This document shows positions 34,114 to 43,265 of a stretch of 64,000 nt of DNA, one piece after another (positions within the stretch are counted from its first letter, which is position 1; each line of letters begins with the position of its first letter). Source of the stretch: Paenibacillus gorillae (lineage in GTDB: Bacteria; Bacillota; Bacilli; Paenibacillales; Paenibacillaceae); the NCBI RefSeq assembly GCF_000513275.1, contig NZ_CBVJ010000097.1, positions 1 to 64,000 on the forward strand, in the 5' to 3' direction. A program made the translations under genes and the position numbers. Below the pieces are notes generated by a model, which was not told the origin of the DNA, searched no databases, and worked only from the letters and a program-made list of their open reading frames with translations.

Positions 34114-35049
34114 ATGGATTTCAACCGGCTGACACTGCAAGAAGTAATCACCGTTAACAAACTGATTTCATTTCATTATTTTGAATATACAAGAGGGTAT
34201 GTGTTCGAGGGGGAGCAGCATGATTTCTGGGAGCTGCTCTATGTGGATAAAGGCGCGGTTGAAGTACGTGCGGATGACCGGATTTGCGAGCTGACGCAAG
34301 GGATGATCATTTTCCACAAGCCCGGCGAGTTTCATACTGTACGTGTTGGCGACGGGCATAAGCCGCCGAACTTAATCGTGCTGGCCTTCGAATGCCGCTC
34401 CGCTTTCATGGACCGCTTTGCCAGCTTGTTGCTGCCGCTTGGGACGCCGGAGCGCAATTTGCTGTCGCTGCTGCTGCAGGAGGGCTTTCATTCCTTCCTT
34501 CCTCCCTACGATAATCCTTCCGTTCATGAGCTAATCCGCAATCCCGATGCGCCTTTTGCCAGCGAGCAAGCGATGAAGGGCTACTTGGAGGCGCTCCTTA
34601 TCCGGCTGGTACGCGGCATGGATGATGATAGGAACGTGGAACAGAACCGGGTGGCAACGCGCCGGCCTTCATCGATTCAGACGGAAAAAGCCGAGCAGCG
34701 CACCGTACAGAGCATCATCGATTTCATGAAATCGAGGCTTTCCGGACAATTGACGCTGGAGCAGCTGTGCAAGGAAACGCATCTGGGTAAAAGCCGTCTG
34801 AAAGAAATCTTTCACTCCCAGACCGGAACAGGTGCCATTGAATATTTCAAGCTGTTAAAAATCGAAGAAGCTAAAACGCTGATCCGCGAGCACACGCTTA
34901 ATTATACGGAAATAGCGGCTGCGCTTGGCTATGGCAGCATTCACTATTTCTCCCGCGATTTCAAGAAATCGACGGGCATGTCACCATCCGAATATGCCCG
35001 CACCGCTAAAGCCCGTGTAGGCAGCAAAGACAGCAGCCTGCCGAAATAA
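34114..35049 (+). CDS. AraC-family regulator with cupin sensor domain
   Basis: A 311-aa regulator. The N-terminal cupin (about 10-95; HDFWELLYVDKGAVEV, MIIFHKPGEFHTVRVG) should bind a sugar or cyclitol. The C-terminal 100 residues have two helix-turn-helix motifs (LTLEQLCKETHLGKSRLKEIFH; NYTEIAAALGYGSIHYFSRDF). Start ATG at 34114, about 10 nt after GGAAAGG. It is divergent from the isomerase/dehydrogenase operon with 163 bp between start codons, hence its likely target. A GC-rich hairpin without T run follows at 35081-35104. Confidence 0.9.
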   Translation: MDFNRLTLQEVITVNKLISFHYFEYTRGYVFEGEQHDFWELLYVDKGAVEVRADDRICELTQGMIIFHKPGEFHTVRVGDGHKPPNLIVLAFECRSAFMDRFASLLLPLGTPERNLLSLLLQEGFHSFLPPYDNPSVHELIRNPDAPFASEQAMKGYLEALLIRLVRGMDDDRNVEQNRVATRRPSSIQTEKAEQRTVQSIIDFMKSRLSGQLTLEQLCKETHLGKSRLKEIFHSQTGTGAIEYFKLLKIEEAKTLIREHTLNYTEIAAALGYGSIHYFSRDFKKSTGMSPSEYARTAKARVGSKDSSLPK

Positions 35050-35126
35050 TCGGCCTCACATTCTGTCTCTCCCAACTGGCCACCCCCAACTCAGGTCGGG
35101 GGTGACGAGGAAACTTCTATGCTACA

Positions 35127-35293
35127 CTAGGGTGTGTCTGAGAACGCTGAGGGCAGCAAATTTTGCCGAATTTTCGTTCCAAGCAAGGCACGTTTGTGAA
35201 GGCGTACCCGGGGGTACGTCAAGCAAACGGAACGAAGCAGGGGGCGGAAAGGCAGTGAAAGATGCCACTGAACGGTTTTCAGATACGCCCTAG
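35127..35293. mobile_element. MITE-like element, copy 2
   Basis: 167 bp with the same ends as copy 1 (CTAGGGTGTGTCTGAGAAC and the inverse of CTAGGGCGTATCTGAAAAC) and CTAG at both borders. Inserted between the AraC and peptidase genes, ending 34 bp before the peptidase start. Confidence 0.82.
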
Positions 35294-35327
35294 TATGATA
35301 GAGACAACTTTAGGAGATTACTAGAAT

Positions 35328-35987
35328 ATGACACCTCAAAATCAATGGTCGCCAAATGAGCATGCTATCGGACATGGCCAGCCTTTAGCGAGACGTAAAC
35401 CGAAACGAAACCGGTTCATGACCGCCGCCATCCTCGCTATGATCGCAGCGCTTCTATGGAGCAGCATTAGCGGTATGGATGTGCTTGAACGGCTGCTGTC
35501 CAATCCAGACACCATACCGGAATCGGAAACGGCTCCCGCCGGCGAAATTCCAAAGCTGCATCCTATTGTCGCCGCCAAGAAGGATGAGCTTGTCGCGCAG
35601 ACGGCAAAAATCGGCATTACGATTCTTATTACGGACGGAATGCGGACAAGTGAGGAGCAGGATCGCCTTTATGAGCAAGGCCGCAGCAAGAGCGGACCGA
35701 TCGTAACAAACGTTCGGGGAGGGGAGTCGTATCATAATTACGGACTCGCTATCGATTTTGCGCTGAGGACGGTCGAGGACAACAGCGTTGTCTGGGACAT
35801 GGAATACGACGGCAACGGTAACGGCAAGGCGGATTGGATGGAAGTCGTAGCAATTGCCAAAAAGCTAGGCTTCACTTGGGGCGGGGACTGGAAAAACTTC
35901 CGCGATTACCCGCATCTCCAAATGGACTTCGGTTATTCGATCGCGGATCTGAAACGCGGAAAGCGGCCTCCGGCCAAGCAGAAGTAA
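35328..35987 (+). CDS. M15-family peptidoglycan peptidase (CwlK/VanY-like)
   Basis: A 219-aa membrane-anchored peptidase. One membrane segment at about residues 30-48 (FMTAAILAMIAALLWSSISG) places the catalytic domain outside. Zinc-site motifs are SYHNYGLAIDFAL (His and Asp) and RDYPHLQMDF (His), with the catalytic Asp/Glu region in WMEVVAIAKKLGFTWGGDW. This is the D-Ala-D-Ala carboxypeptidase / L-Ala-D-Glu endopeptidase group; the EEQDRLYEQGRS segment is like CwlK. Promoter sequence may be supplied by, or lost to, the MITE that ends 34 bp upstream. AGGAGATT lies about 8 nt before ATG. Confidence 0.88.
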   Translation: MTPQNQWSPNEHAIGHGQPLARRKPKRNRFMTAAILAMIAALLWSSISGMDVLERLLSNPDTIPESETAPAGEIPKLHPIVAAKKDELVAQTAKIGITILITDGMRTSEEQDRLYEQGRSKSGPIVTNVRGGESYHNYGLAIDFALRTVEDNSVVWDMEYDGNGNGKADWMEVVAIAKKLGFTWGGDWKNFRDYPHLQMDFGYSIADLKRGKRPPAKQK

Positions 35988-36034
35988 TCTGCTCACTAAC
36001 CGGATGCCGCTTTCTTTTTCCCCTATACATCACT

Positions 36035-36301
36035 TCACTTTAGCCCTGTCGTCGCAATGCAATAGGCGGCCTCCTTAAGCGAACCGAGCCGATAAGAGCC
36101 GCCGACATTAATCGCTGCACGAGCTGTTTTGAAAACGTTGGAGTCATCTGTATAAAAGTCGTTGATGCCAACTTTATGTTCTTTCGCATTTATTAGTGTT
36201 TGAATTGAAGCTTCACTTCCGGCTGGCGTTTCATTCCATAGCAGCTTTTTCCGGTCTTCGCTCGTATCTTTCTCTCCTGCCTGATATAGCGGAACTACCA
36301 T
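36035..36301 (-). CDS. Small hypothetical protein downstream of ArgH-like lyase
   Basis: An 88-aa protein of unknown family, mixed charge, no signal or membrane segment. Its end (SYRLGSLKEAAYCIATTGLK) looks like a folded alpha/beta end rather than random translation. The ATG at 36301 is 16 nt from the good site GGAGAGGAGG; an in-frame ATT at 36310 would be 7 nt from it, so an unusual ATT start is possible. It begins 25 bp after the ArgH-like stop and is probably co-transcribed. Could also be the remnant of a longer gene. Confidence 0.45.
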   Translation of the reverse strand: MVVPLYQAGEKDTSEDRKKLLWNETPAGSEASIQTLINAKEHKVGINDFYTDDSNVFKTARAAINVGGSYRLGSLKEAAYCIATTGLK

Positions 36302-36326
36302 AGAACCAATGGCGCAGCCTCCTCTC

Positions 36327-37871
36327 CTATTGGGGGTTGCTTGCTTCAGCCAGCCATTCGTTCAAAATAATGTCCAAGTGCTTGAGTGACTTTTTCCGCT
36401 TCTGATCATTGTCCTCAAGCCAGCGCTTAAGCTCAGTTTGCCGTGAATTTTGTGCTTCAAGCGCACGTCGCAGCTCACTTGGCGCTGGCCCTCCCTGAAG
36501 AGTACGGACCCGGACAAAATTCTCCGGATCAAGCGCTTTACGCAACGACTCGGCAGAAAGCTTAAGCGGCTTGTGCTCGCCTGCGGCGGCGGCCGCTTCG
36601 TTGAGGCTGACAAGATTTAAATCACCTACGCCTGCTCCCCGCTTCACAGCTGAAGTGACGAGCTTGCTAACTATAGAATGGGACGAACGGAAGCTGAGCC
36701 CCTCCTCTCTGACCAGCGTATCCGCCAGCTCTGTTACAGTGGCGAAGCTGTTCGCCGCACGTTGGCGGAGCACCTCTTCATTGATTTCCAGCGTTGCGAT
36801 CACTTTACTCAGCAGCCGGTACACCGATTCAAGCGTTCCAAGACTGCGCCATGCATAGGGCTGCAAGTCATCCTCCGTATCCACGATGTCGCCAAACGGC
36901 GTGTTATGAATCATCGTGAGTACCGTCTGCGCATCGCCAGCGGCGCTGGACAAAAGCGAGCGTACGTGCTCGATCGACACGGGATTTCGTTTTTGCGGCA
37001 TGATGGAGCTGATCTGCACATAAGGTGCCGCTACGCGGGCAATGGCGAATTCCTGCATGCACCACAGCAGCAGCTCTTGAGCGAAGCGTCCTAAATTAAT
37101 AGCTGCCAGTTGAACAGCCGCTGCCGCTTCACCAACATAGTCGGCACCGCTGACCGCATCGTAGCTGTTCTCGATCAGTCCGTCGAAGGCAAGCAGTTCA
37201 GCGACCCGCTCCCGACTTATCGGGAATCCCGATGTTGTTAGCGCCGCAGCTCCCAGGCTGCTATGATTGCATCCCTCGTATGCCGCCTTCAGTCTGCGGA
37301 GATCACGGGAGAGCGAATCTATCACTGCCGCAATATAGTGGCCAACTGTCGTCGGCTGCGCCTGCTGCGTGTGCGTATGTGCAATCATGATCGTCTCCGC
37401 ATGCCGGACCGCAAAGCTATGAAGCGCTTCATGGAGCGCTTGCGCTTCGGTTATTGCGGATGCCAGCTTTTCCCGGAGTACGATTCGGTATATTGCGATG
37501 CCCATATCGTTGCGGCTCCGTGCCAAATGGAGATTGCCTGATGCTTCCTCCGACAATTCCAGCAGCAGGTGCTCTACCTCGAAAAAAAGATCTTCGAATT
37601 TTCCGCTGTACGTACCCGTTCGCAGCTTATCTGTATCTAACTGGAGCAGCGCCTTTGCCGTCAGCTCAGCATCCCCTTTTCTGATGAGCCCTTGCTCCCT
37701 CAGCATAATGAGATGCGCTTTATGAATAGCCAGCATCGGCTCTAGCAAATGCTGCTTCGCATTATCGTAAGCGGGCTGAAGCACCGCTTTCGCATATGCG
37801 GCTCCCGGGAACGCAGACGCTTCGTTTTCCGGTTCATGGTGTTGCTGCGACTGTTCGGATGTAATTGCCAT
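36327..37871 (-). CDS. Argininosuccinate lyase-like protein (fumarase/aspartase superfamily)
   Basis: A 514-aa member of the superfamily that splits fumarate from substrates. Motifs are GNLHLARSRNDMG, AHTHTQQAQPTTVGHY (catalytic His region) and the signature SSIMPQKRNPVSIEHVR with the mobile-loop serine. It is about 50 aa longer than ArgH (near 460), and no argG or other arginine gene is nearby. It may be a paralogue acting on another substrate. Start ATG at 37871 with AAAGGAGG 9 nt upstream; the longer reading to 38048 is rejected. The 5' leader (37872-38230) contains hairpins that might attenuate transcription. Confidence 0.85.
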   Translation of the reverse strand: MAITSEQSQQHHEPENEASAFPGAAYAKAVLQPAYDNAKQHLLEPMLAIHKAHLIMLREQGLIRKGDAELTAKALLQLDTDKLRTGTYSGKFEDLFFEVEHLLLELSEEASGNLHLARSRNDMGIAIYRIVLREKLASAITEAQALHEALHSFAVRHAETIMIAHTHTQQAQPTTVGHYIAAVIDSLSRDLRRLKAAYEGCNHSSLGAAALTTSGFPISRERVAELLAFDGLIENSYDAVSGADYVGEAAAAVQLAAINLGRFAQELLLWCMQEFAIARVAAPYVQISSIMPQKRNPVSIEHVRSLLSSAAGDAQTVLTMIHNTPFGDIVDTEDDLQPYAWRSLGTLESVYRLLSKVIATLEINEEVLRQRAANSFATVTELADTLVREEGLSFRSSHSIVSKLVTSAVKRGAGVGDLNLVSLNEAAAAAGEHKPLKLSAESLRKALDPENFVRVRTLQGGPAPSELRRALEAQNSRQTELKRWLEDNDQKRKKSLKHLDIILNEWLAEASNPQ

Positions 37872-38059
37872 GTTCGCTCTGCCTCCTTTTATGGCGCAGC
37901 GCTGGCTTTTATTGTTCGCCATCCAGCTGCGCTTAAAGCGTATGCGGCTGCCACGCTTTTGGAAGCGGCTAAACCGATGCGCTTTACAATAGCAAACAGC
38001 CGGAGAGGTCGCATGATGCGCCCTCTCTGGCCGTCCGGTAAAAATCATGATTATTAGTG

Positions 38060-38140
38060 GTGTTCATAGACGGCAAAAAACAGAAAAAGGCCTCGTGCTG
38101 CTCTGCAGCGAAGAAACCTCCGGTTATCCGGCCACACTCT
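38060..38140 (-). promoter_or_regulatory. possible attenuator in leader of ArgH-like gene
   Basis: In the transcript a CCGGATAACCGG hairpin is followed by a second stem (GCTGC-AGA-GCAGC with outer pairing of GGTTTC to GAGGCC) and then TTTTTCTGTTTTTTG, i.e. a terminator about 200 nt before the start codon. I cannot match it to a known riboswitch. Confidence 0.35.
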
Positions 38141-38310
38141 TAATTAAATTATTCCAAGCGGAATTGTATGATTAATACTAACACTCTTTTCAGAAGTGTT
38201 CAACCCTTTTTGGAATTGGTTTTTGTGGGGCATTTCGCTAGCTTGCCTGTTATCATACTGCCCTTTAATGAGCCAGCCTCGATATTTTCGAAATCGTACC
38301 ACTAGATCTC

Positions 38311-38660
38311 CAACCCCATCCCACCACTAACTTCAAGTTACTTGTACGTACCCATCTCGCCGAGCCATCTCTGCCACAGCGAACCTGATTCGCTATTTAA
38401 CGAACCCAGGTTTCTTGTAGAACTCCATCAACAGGACGCGCTATGCTACAACGAACCAAACTTCACTATTCGTGAACCTTGGTTCTCCAATTGCGAAATT
38501 TGGTTCGCTGCGGGGCAGTTCCACTCACTGTACCTTAGAACTAGCGAAATTCGGTTCACTCTTTTGCGAACCAGCTTCGCTATTTTCGACTTCGTACCCG
38601 TAGGACTCCAAAATTCGTCCCCACTACTAACTTCAAGTTACTTGTACTTCCCCATTAGCC
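38311..38660. repeat. direct repeat flanking foldback copy E
   Basis: The segment around CACTAACTTCAAGTTACTTG at about 38322-38345 recurs at about 38625-38645, each followed some 30 bp later by GCCACAGCGAACCTGATT. The element therefore sits inside a partial tandem duplication. 38140-38310 shows nothing recognisable. Confidence 0.65.
38378..38581. repeat. 204-bp foldback element, copy E
   Basis: Outer arms start AGCGAACCTGATTCGC and end CCAGCTTCGCT. The central 56-bp palindrome is at 38452-38507, centred exactly on the element (38479.5). It is degenerate at several places in the right arm. Confidence 0.75.
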
Positions 38661-38882
38661 GAGTTTTCTCCGCCACAGCGAACCTGATTGCTATTTCACG
38701 GAGCCGTAAAGCTCTCCTCATAACTTGCGTCCGTTGGTGTAGCTTCCCCTTGCTTCTTCACGCTTAGGTCTGCCTTCGAAGCAGCGCCAATGTCGCAATA
38801 GCTGTATAGGGAAATTTTGCAGTTCTAACTTTTATAGTACCGGAGATTGGCTCACATCTACCCGACCTGACCTGAACTCATT

Positions 38883-39353
38883 TTAATCCAAATACTTATA
38901 CTCAGTAAAAGCAGCCGCCTGTCCCCTGTACACGCCCGCATCGTCAATCAAATTCCAGACGATCGCATTCACGATGTAAAATCTCCGGCCTGACTGGGAT
39001 ATCCGGATGCCCGTATAATTGTCTACGAATCCGTTAGCCGTCACCTGTTCGAAGAAACGGTCGCGCTCGGCCCGCTCCATCGGTTCCGCCGTCAGACGGG
39101 ACGGGGTTGAAGTAAGCTCCTCCCAGGTTATCTCCCACAACTGGAGCGCCGCCGCATTTCCATAATTCAATACCGGATCGGCTTCCGTTCCGTGAGACAA
39201 TATGACAAATGGCGCCTCAAACAGCGCTTCGGACAAGCTGCCTTCCCCCTCTAGCGATGGCACCAGCTCTTTGCCCGTCCATTTCTTGAAGCTGCCCGCC
39301 AGCAGCCAGCTATGTGCTTCAGTTGCACCTACACCCGTTCTTTGTTTATCCAT
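38883..39353 (-). CDS. MEKHLA-domain protein
   Basis: A 156-aa protein made of one MEKHLA domain, a PAS-like module known at the C-terminus of plant HD-ZIP III regulators and as stand-alone bacterial proteins. Recognisable family stretches are HSWLLAGSFKKWTGKEL, EAPFVILSHGTEADPVLNYG, LWEITWEELTSTPSRLTAEP and the end GRRFYIVNAIVWNLIDDAG followed by YRGQAAAF. Function unknown; PAS similarity suggests a ligand or redox sensor. Start ATG at 39353 with GGGAGTG 8 nt upstream. It stands alone between foldback copy E and the 5'-nucleotidase gene. Confidence 0.85.
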   Translation of the reverse strand: MDKQRTGVGATEAHSWLLAGSFKKWTGKELVPSLEGEGSLSEALFEAPFVILSHGTEADPVLNYGNAAALQLWEITWEELTSTPSRLTAEPMERAERDRFFEQVTANGFVDNYTGIRISQSGRRFYIVNAIVWNLIDDAGVYRGQAAAFTEYKYLD

Positions 39354-39514
39354 CCGAACACACTCCCTATACTTGATGCAGTGTACAGTCTGCAGCTGCA
39401 ATCCAAGGTCTACTCTACATTCTATCCTAGTAATAAATGACGCTTGCTGCAAGAAATCCATGCAAGAAATGCATGCAAGAAAGCGACTCTAGCTGCTGCG
39501 TGCGAATGATTGCT

Positions 39515-39556
39515 AGTAAGTAAAAAAAAGATTCTGCATACAAAGACTGCAGAATC
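39515..39556 (-). terminator. intrinsic terminator of nucleotidase gene
   Basis: GATTCTGCA and TGCAGAATC form a 9-bp stem; the minus strand continues TTTTTTTTAC. Confidence 0.88.
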
Positions 39557-39571
39557 ACAATAAGCATCTAA

Positions 39572-41179
39572 CTAATAGATAACCCGCCAGCCGTTATCGC
39601 ACTCAGCCGCTATCGTGCCGTATCGGCGGAAATAATCGGCAACCAGCTCAGCCGATTCCGCCATAATTTCCTTCACGACAGGTTTGCCCTGGAACATTTC
39701 GTAGTCGCCGCCACCGCTCGCCCGATAGTTGTTCATGACAACGCCGAAGCTGTCCTCATCCGCAACTGGTTCTCCACCACACTCCAGCTTGACGACCCGC
39801 TCCCCTACGGGACGCCTAATGTCCAGCTCGTAGGCAATCCCGGCCCACATATCGTAATTGTAATGCTGGGGCTTCGGCTCTATATAGGCCGGGTTCACGA
39901 TCGGGCTGCCATCCCCTGCGAGCCGGAAATAATCAGCGGTCCGCTCAAGCGCCGCTCGGATATCGCGTCCAGACAGACGCAGCACAATCAGCGTATTGGG
40001 GAACATAAAGTTCGCCAGCACCTCCCGCATCGTCACGTTTGCGCCAAAGCCTGAGGGCTGCTCGCTAAGCAGCGCCGCAACCGACAGCTGGGCGCCCGAA
40101 GCCTCCAACTGCACCCGATGAATAAAGGATAGAAACGGATGATCCGCAAGCCGGCACGTCAGCGGATCGCCAACTGACATATCTCCAGTCACATAGCCAA
40201 GCGGCTGATCAAGCCAAATCTGCGTACCTGCCTCCGCCTTCTCCATCCCTTCCATTACCCGGGCGTCAGGAATCGTCCGCTCATCCGGAAGCAGCAGTTC
40301 ACTTTGCTTCTCCTTTACGATCCATTTTCCATGCTCCAGCTCAAAAACAATTTCTACTTTCCCCAACGCTTGCCCGCCCGTACCAGGCTGGACGACAGTC
40401 ACTCCTGCTATTTCAGTTGCAATAAGCCGATGCTGATGGCCGGTAATGAGCACGTCAATTCCAGCTTCCTTCGCCGCCTGGCACATCGCGTAGCCTTGAT
40501 TTTCTCCCGTCAATCGTTCAGTCGGCTCGCCGCTCGCCAAATCCCGCTCCAACCCGCCGTGATAGGCAGCGATGATCACATCAGGCTGCTCCTCTTCCCG
40601 AATGCGAGTTGCCCAGCTCAGCAGCGAATCTAATGCATCATGAAAAACAAGGCCGGATATATGCTCCGGGTTTTCCCAGTTCGGAATGTAATGCGTCGTC
40701 ACGCCCAGCAGCGCGGCTTTAATGGAGCCGCCGTTCAGCATTTTAATCAGATAAGGTTTGCCGAAAGCCGGTTCACCTGTTGTCTGATCTGCGATGCCTG
40801 CGGAGAACCACGGAAAGGCTGATTGGCCAATCGCTTTATCCAGAAGCTCTCTTCCGAAATTAAACTCATGATTGCCAAGTACCGCCGCATCATATTGAAG
40901 CTCATTCATCGCCGCAACGATGGGATGAATCTGAGCCTCACTACTCAGCCTGGACACATAATGGGCCAGAGGCGTTCCTTGCAGCGCATCGCCGTTGTCG
41001 ATGAGCAGCAGTTCCGGCGCAGCTTCCCTTTCTTTTCTAATCATAGTACCCAGAGTTGCAAGCGAAGCCATTCTATGTGTACCCGTCCTATAATCTATAG
41101 GAACGATCTGTCCGTGTACATCGCTCGTCGCCAGAATCGTAAAACGATACAAGCCGCTGTCTGTCATTGTCCTATTCAT
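39572..41179 (-). CDS. 5'-nucleotidase / 2',3'-cyclic phosphodiesterase family metallophosphatase (YunD-like)
   Basis: A 535-aa two-domain enzyme. The calcineurin-like metal domain shows ILATSDVHGQI, LLIDNGDALQGTPL, AVLGNHEFNFG, IIAAYHGG and LITGHQHR in order. The C-terminal 5'-nucleotidase domain contains the substrate loop and YRASGGGDYEMFQG. There is no signal peptide, unlike UshA, so it is cytoplasmic and resembles YunD of Bacillus. Start ATG at 41179 with GGGAGAGGG upstream. It is divergent from the phosphonate transporter operon; release of phosphate from nucleotides would fit a shared phosphate-starvation theme (inference, no clear Pho box seen). Confidence 0.9.
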   Translation of the reverse strand: MNRTMTDSGLYRFTILATSDVHGQIVPIDYRTGTHRMASLATLGTMIRKEREAAPELLLIDNGDALQGTPLAHYVSRLSSEAQIHPIVAAMNELQYDAAVLGNHEFNFGRELLDKAIGQSAFPWFSAGIADQTTGEPAFGKPYLIKMLNGGSIKAALLGVTTHYIPNWENPEHISGLVFHDALDSLLSWATRIREEEQPDVIIAAYHGGLERDLASGEPTERLTGENQGYAMCQAAKEAGIDVLITGHQHRLIATEIAGVTVVQPGTGGQALGKVEIVFELEHGKWIVKEKQSELLLPDERTIPDARVMEGMEKAEAGTQIWLDQPLGYVTGDMSVGDPLTCRLADHPFLSFIHRVQLEASGAQLSVAALLSEQPSGFGANVTMREVLANFMFPNTLIVLRLSGRDIRAALERTADYFRLAGDGSPIVNPAYIEPKPQHYNYDMWAGIAYELDIRRPVGERVVKLECGGEPVADEDSFGVVMNNYRASGGGDYEMFQGKPVVKEIMAESAELVADYFRRYGTIAAECDNGWRVIY

Positions 41180-41373
41180 TTTCCGCACCCTCTCCCAACT
41201 CCAGCTTAATGTCCATCAGGGACGCAACGTTAGTTTAACAGGACGCCTCCTATTTTTTAACGCCTGTCCCCTACATTTACAAATACTTATACCACCGTTT
41301 ACGGACAGCTAATAAACTTTCCCTATAGTGAACAAGCAACCAAAAAACAAACTATTTCTGGAGGGTTTTGGAA

Positions 41374-42351
41374 TTGAAAAAAATGACGGCAGTCGTATTA
41401 TCACTGTTAGTATCCGTGTCCCTGTTGAGCGCTTGCGGCGCAAAAAACGATTCCCCGGCTAACAACGCTGCAAATGGCGGAGCGACAAATACACCTGAGG
41501 CCACTGAAGCTCCGAAACCGGAAGGCTATGCGCCAACAACGTTGACGGTACAATTCGTACCTTCGCAAAACGCCGACACGCTCGAAGCAAAAGCGAAGCC
41601 GCTTGAGAAGCTGCTCAGCGACAAGCTTGGCATTGACGTCAAAGTAAGCATCTCGACCGACTACAACACGATTATCGAGGCAATGGCTTCGAAAAAAATC
41701 GACGTCGGCTTCCTTCCTCCATCCGCATATGTATTGGCTAAGCAAAAAGGCGCAGCTGAAGTTATCCTTCAAGCGCAGCGTTTCGGCGTACAAGACGAGA
41801 CTGGCGCTCCAACGGAAGATCTGGTCGACTTCTACAAATCGATGATTATCGTTAAAAAAGATTCGCCAATTAAAACCGTTGCCGATCTGAAAGGCAAAAA
41901 GATCGCTTACCAAAACGTTACTTCTTCCGCAGGCTACGTATGGCCGGCAGGCAAATTGCTGGAGAACGGCATTGATCCGCTGAAGGACGTTGTACCTGTA
42001 ACGGTTAAAGGGCATGACCAAGGTGTTATCGCTGTATTAAACGGCGATGTCGATGCGGCAGCGATTTTCCAAGATGCACGCAACGTTGTAAGTAAAGACT
42101 ATCCGAAGGTATTCGAAGATACTCGCGTACTTACGTTCACGGAGCCTATCCCTAACGATACAATTTCCGTTCGTTCCGACATGAGTGCAGAGTGGATCGC
42201 TAAGCTGCAGCAAGCTTTCATCGATATCGGCAATGATCCGGACGGCCACGCCATCATCAAAGAAATCTACTCGCACGAAGGCTATGTTAAATCCGATGAC
42301 AGCATCTTCAACATCGTCCGCGAATACGGCGAAAAAGTAAAAACCGAGTAG
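41374..42351 (+). CDS. phnD: Phosphonate ABC transporter substrate-binding lipoprotein
   Basis: A 325-aa binding protein of the PhnD/phosphate-phosphite-phosphonate family. Lipobox LLSACG (Cys about residue 20) after a short signal is followed by a Asn/Ala/Thr linker. Family motifs: TLTVQFVPSQNADTLEAKAKPLEKLL, IDVGFLPPSAYVLAKQKG and KGKKIAYQNVTSSAGYVWP. It binds phosphonates (or phosphite) outside the cell. Start TTG at 41374, 8 nt after GGAGGG; another TTG at 41368 is too close to the site. First gene of phnDCEE. Confidence 0.92.
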   Translation: MKKMTAVVLSLLVSVSLLSACGAKNDSPANNAANGGATNTPEATEAPKPEGYAPTTLTVQFVPSQNADTLEAKAKPLEKLLSDKLGIDVKVSISTDYNTIIEAMASKKIDVGFLPPSAYVLAKQKGAAEVILQAQRFGVQDETGAPTEDLVDFYKSMIIVKKDSPIKTVADLKGKKIAYQNVTSSAGYVWPAGKLLENGIDPLKDVVPVTVKGHDQGVIAVLNGDVDAAAIFQDARNVVSKDYPKVFEDTRVLTFTEPIPNDTISVRSDMSAEWIAKLQQAFIDIGNDPDGHAIIKEIYSHEGYVKSDDSIFNIVREYGEKVKTE

Positions 42352-42485
42352 ACAGTTATTTATAAGGACGCTATAGACGCCAACCGATGACGGATTCAAT
42401 CGCATAATCAGCTAGGCATTTAGCCAGTGTGGGCGCAGCCCGTGCTGGCTGTACTTTTTATGAAGCGAAAAGGAAGGATCCCCCT

Positions 42486-43265
42486 ATGAAAATGATCGAA
42501 ATCCGCAACGTATCCAAAGTTTATCCCAATGCGACCAAAGGCTTGAACCATATTAATCTGACGATTAATAAAGGGGAATTCATCGCCATTGTCGGCTTGT
42601 CGGGGGCCGGAAAATCAACCCTCCTCCGCTCAATCAACCGGCTGCATGACATAAGCGAAGGAGAAATTCTAATTAATGGCGCTTCCATTACGAAAGCCTC
42701 CGGGAAAAAGCTGCGTTTTATCCGCCGCGATATCGGCATGATCTTCCAAAGCTTTAATCTGGTCAAACGCTCCTCCGTTCTGCGGAATGTGCTTGCCGGA
42801 CGGGTCGGCTACCGTTCCACTTGGCGGACGCTGCTGGGTTTGTTTCCGAAAAGCGATACCGAGCTTGCCTTCCAGGCGCTTGATCGCGTGAACATTGTGG
42901 AAAAAGCGTATGCCCGTGCAGACGAGCTGTCCGGCGGCCAGCAGCAGAGGGTCGCAATCGCCCGCGTGCTCGCGCAAGAAGCCAAAATCATACTAGCCGA
43001 CGAGCCCGTTGCCTCACTTGACCCGCTCACGACGAAGCAGGTCATGGACGATTTGAAAAACATCAATCAAGAGCTGGGCATCACGACGATCGTCAATTTG
43101 CATTTTATCGACCTTGCGCGGGAATATGCGACGAGAATTATCGGGCTGCGCGCGGGCCAGGTTGTATTCGATGGGCCGGTGGAAGAAGCTACGGATGAGA
43201 AATTCGCCGAAATCTACGGTCGTCCAATCAAGCGGGACGAGCTGCTAGGGGAGCTTGAGGGATGA
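42486..43265 (+). CDS. phnC: Phosphonate ABC transporter ATP-binding protein
   Basis: A 259-aa ABC ATPase that powers the phosphonate importer. Walker [11 protein letters not shown]-loop in [19 protein letters not shown], signature [10 protein letters not shown], Walker [13 protein letters not shown] and the H-loop in [10 protein letters not shown] are all intact. FNLVKR and the [19 protein letters not shown] insert are typical of PhnC. Start ATG at 42486 with GGAAGGA upstream; the longer reading to 42429 has no site. It overlaps the next permease by 4 bases (ATGA). Confidence 0.95.
   Translation: MKMIEIRNVSKVYPNATKGLNHINLTINKGEFIAIVGLSGAGKSTLLRSINRLHDISEGEILINGASITKASGKKLRFIRRDIGMIFQSFNLVKRSSVLRNVLAGRVGYRSTWRTLLGLFPKSDTELAFQALDRVNIVEKAYARADELSGGQQQRVAIARVLAQEAKIILADEPVASLDPLTTKQVMDDLKNINQELGITTIVNLHFIDLAREYATRIIGLRAGQVVFDGPVEEATDEKFAEIYGRPIKRDELLGELEG

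Noticed and set aside
35081-35104. Terminator after the AraC gene
   Set aside because: CACCCCC/GGGGGTG hairpin is good but no T run follows on either strand.
35102-35293. 63-aa ORF after the AraC gene
   Set aside because: It coincides with MITE copy 2, resembles the ORF of copy 1 and has no ribosome site.
41231-41260. PhoP box before phnD
   Set aside because: Only one clear TTAACA repeat is present; the spacing of further repeats does not fit.
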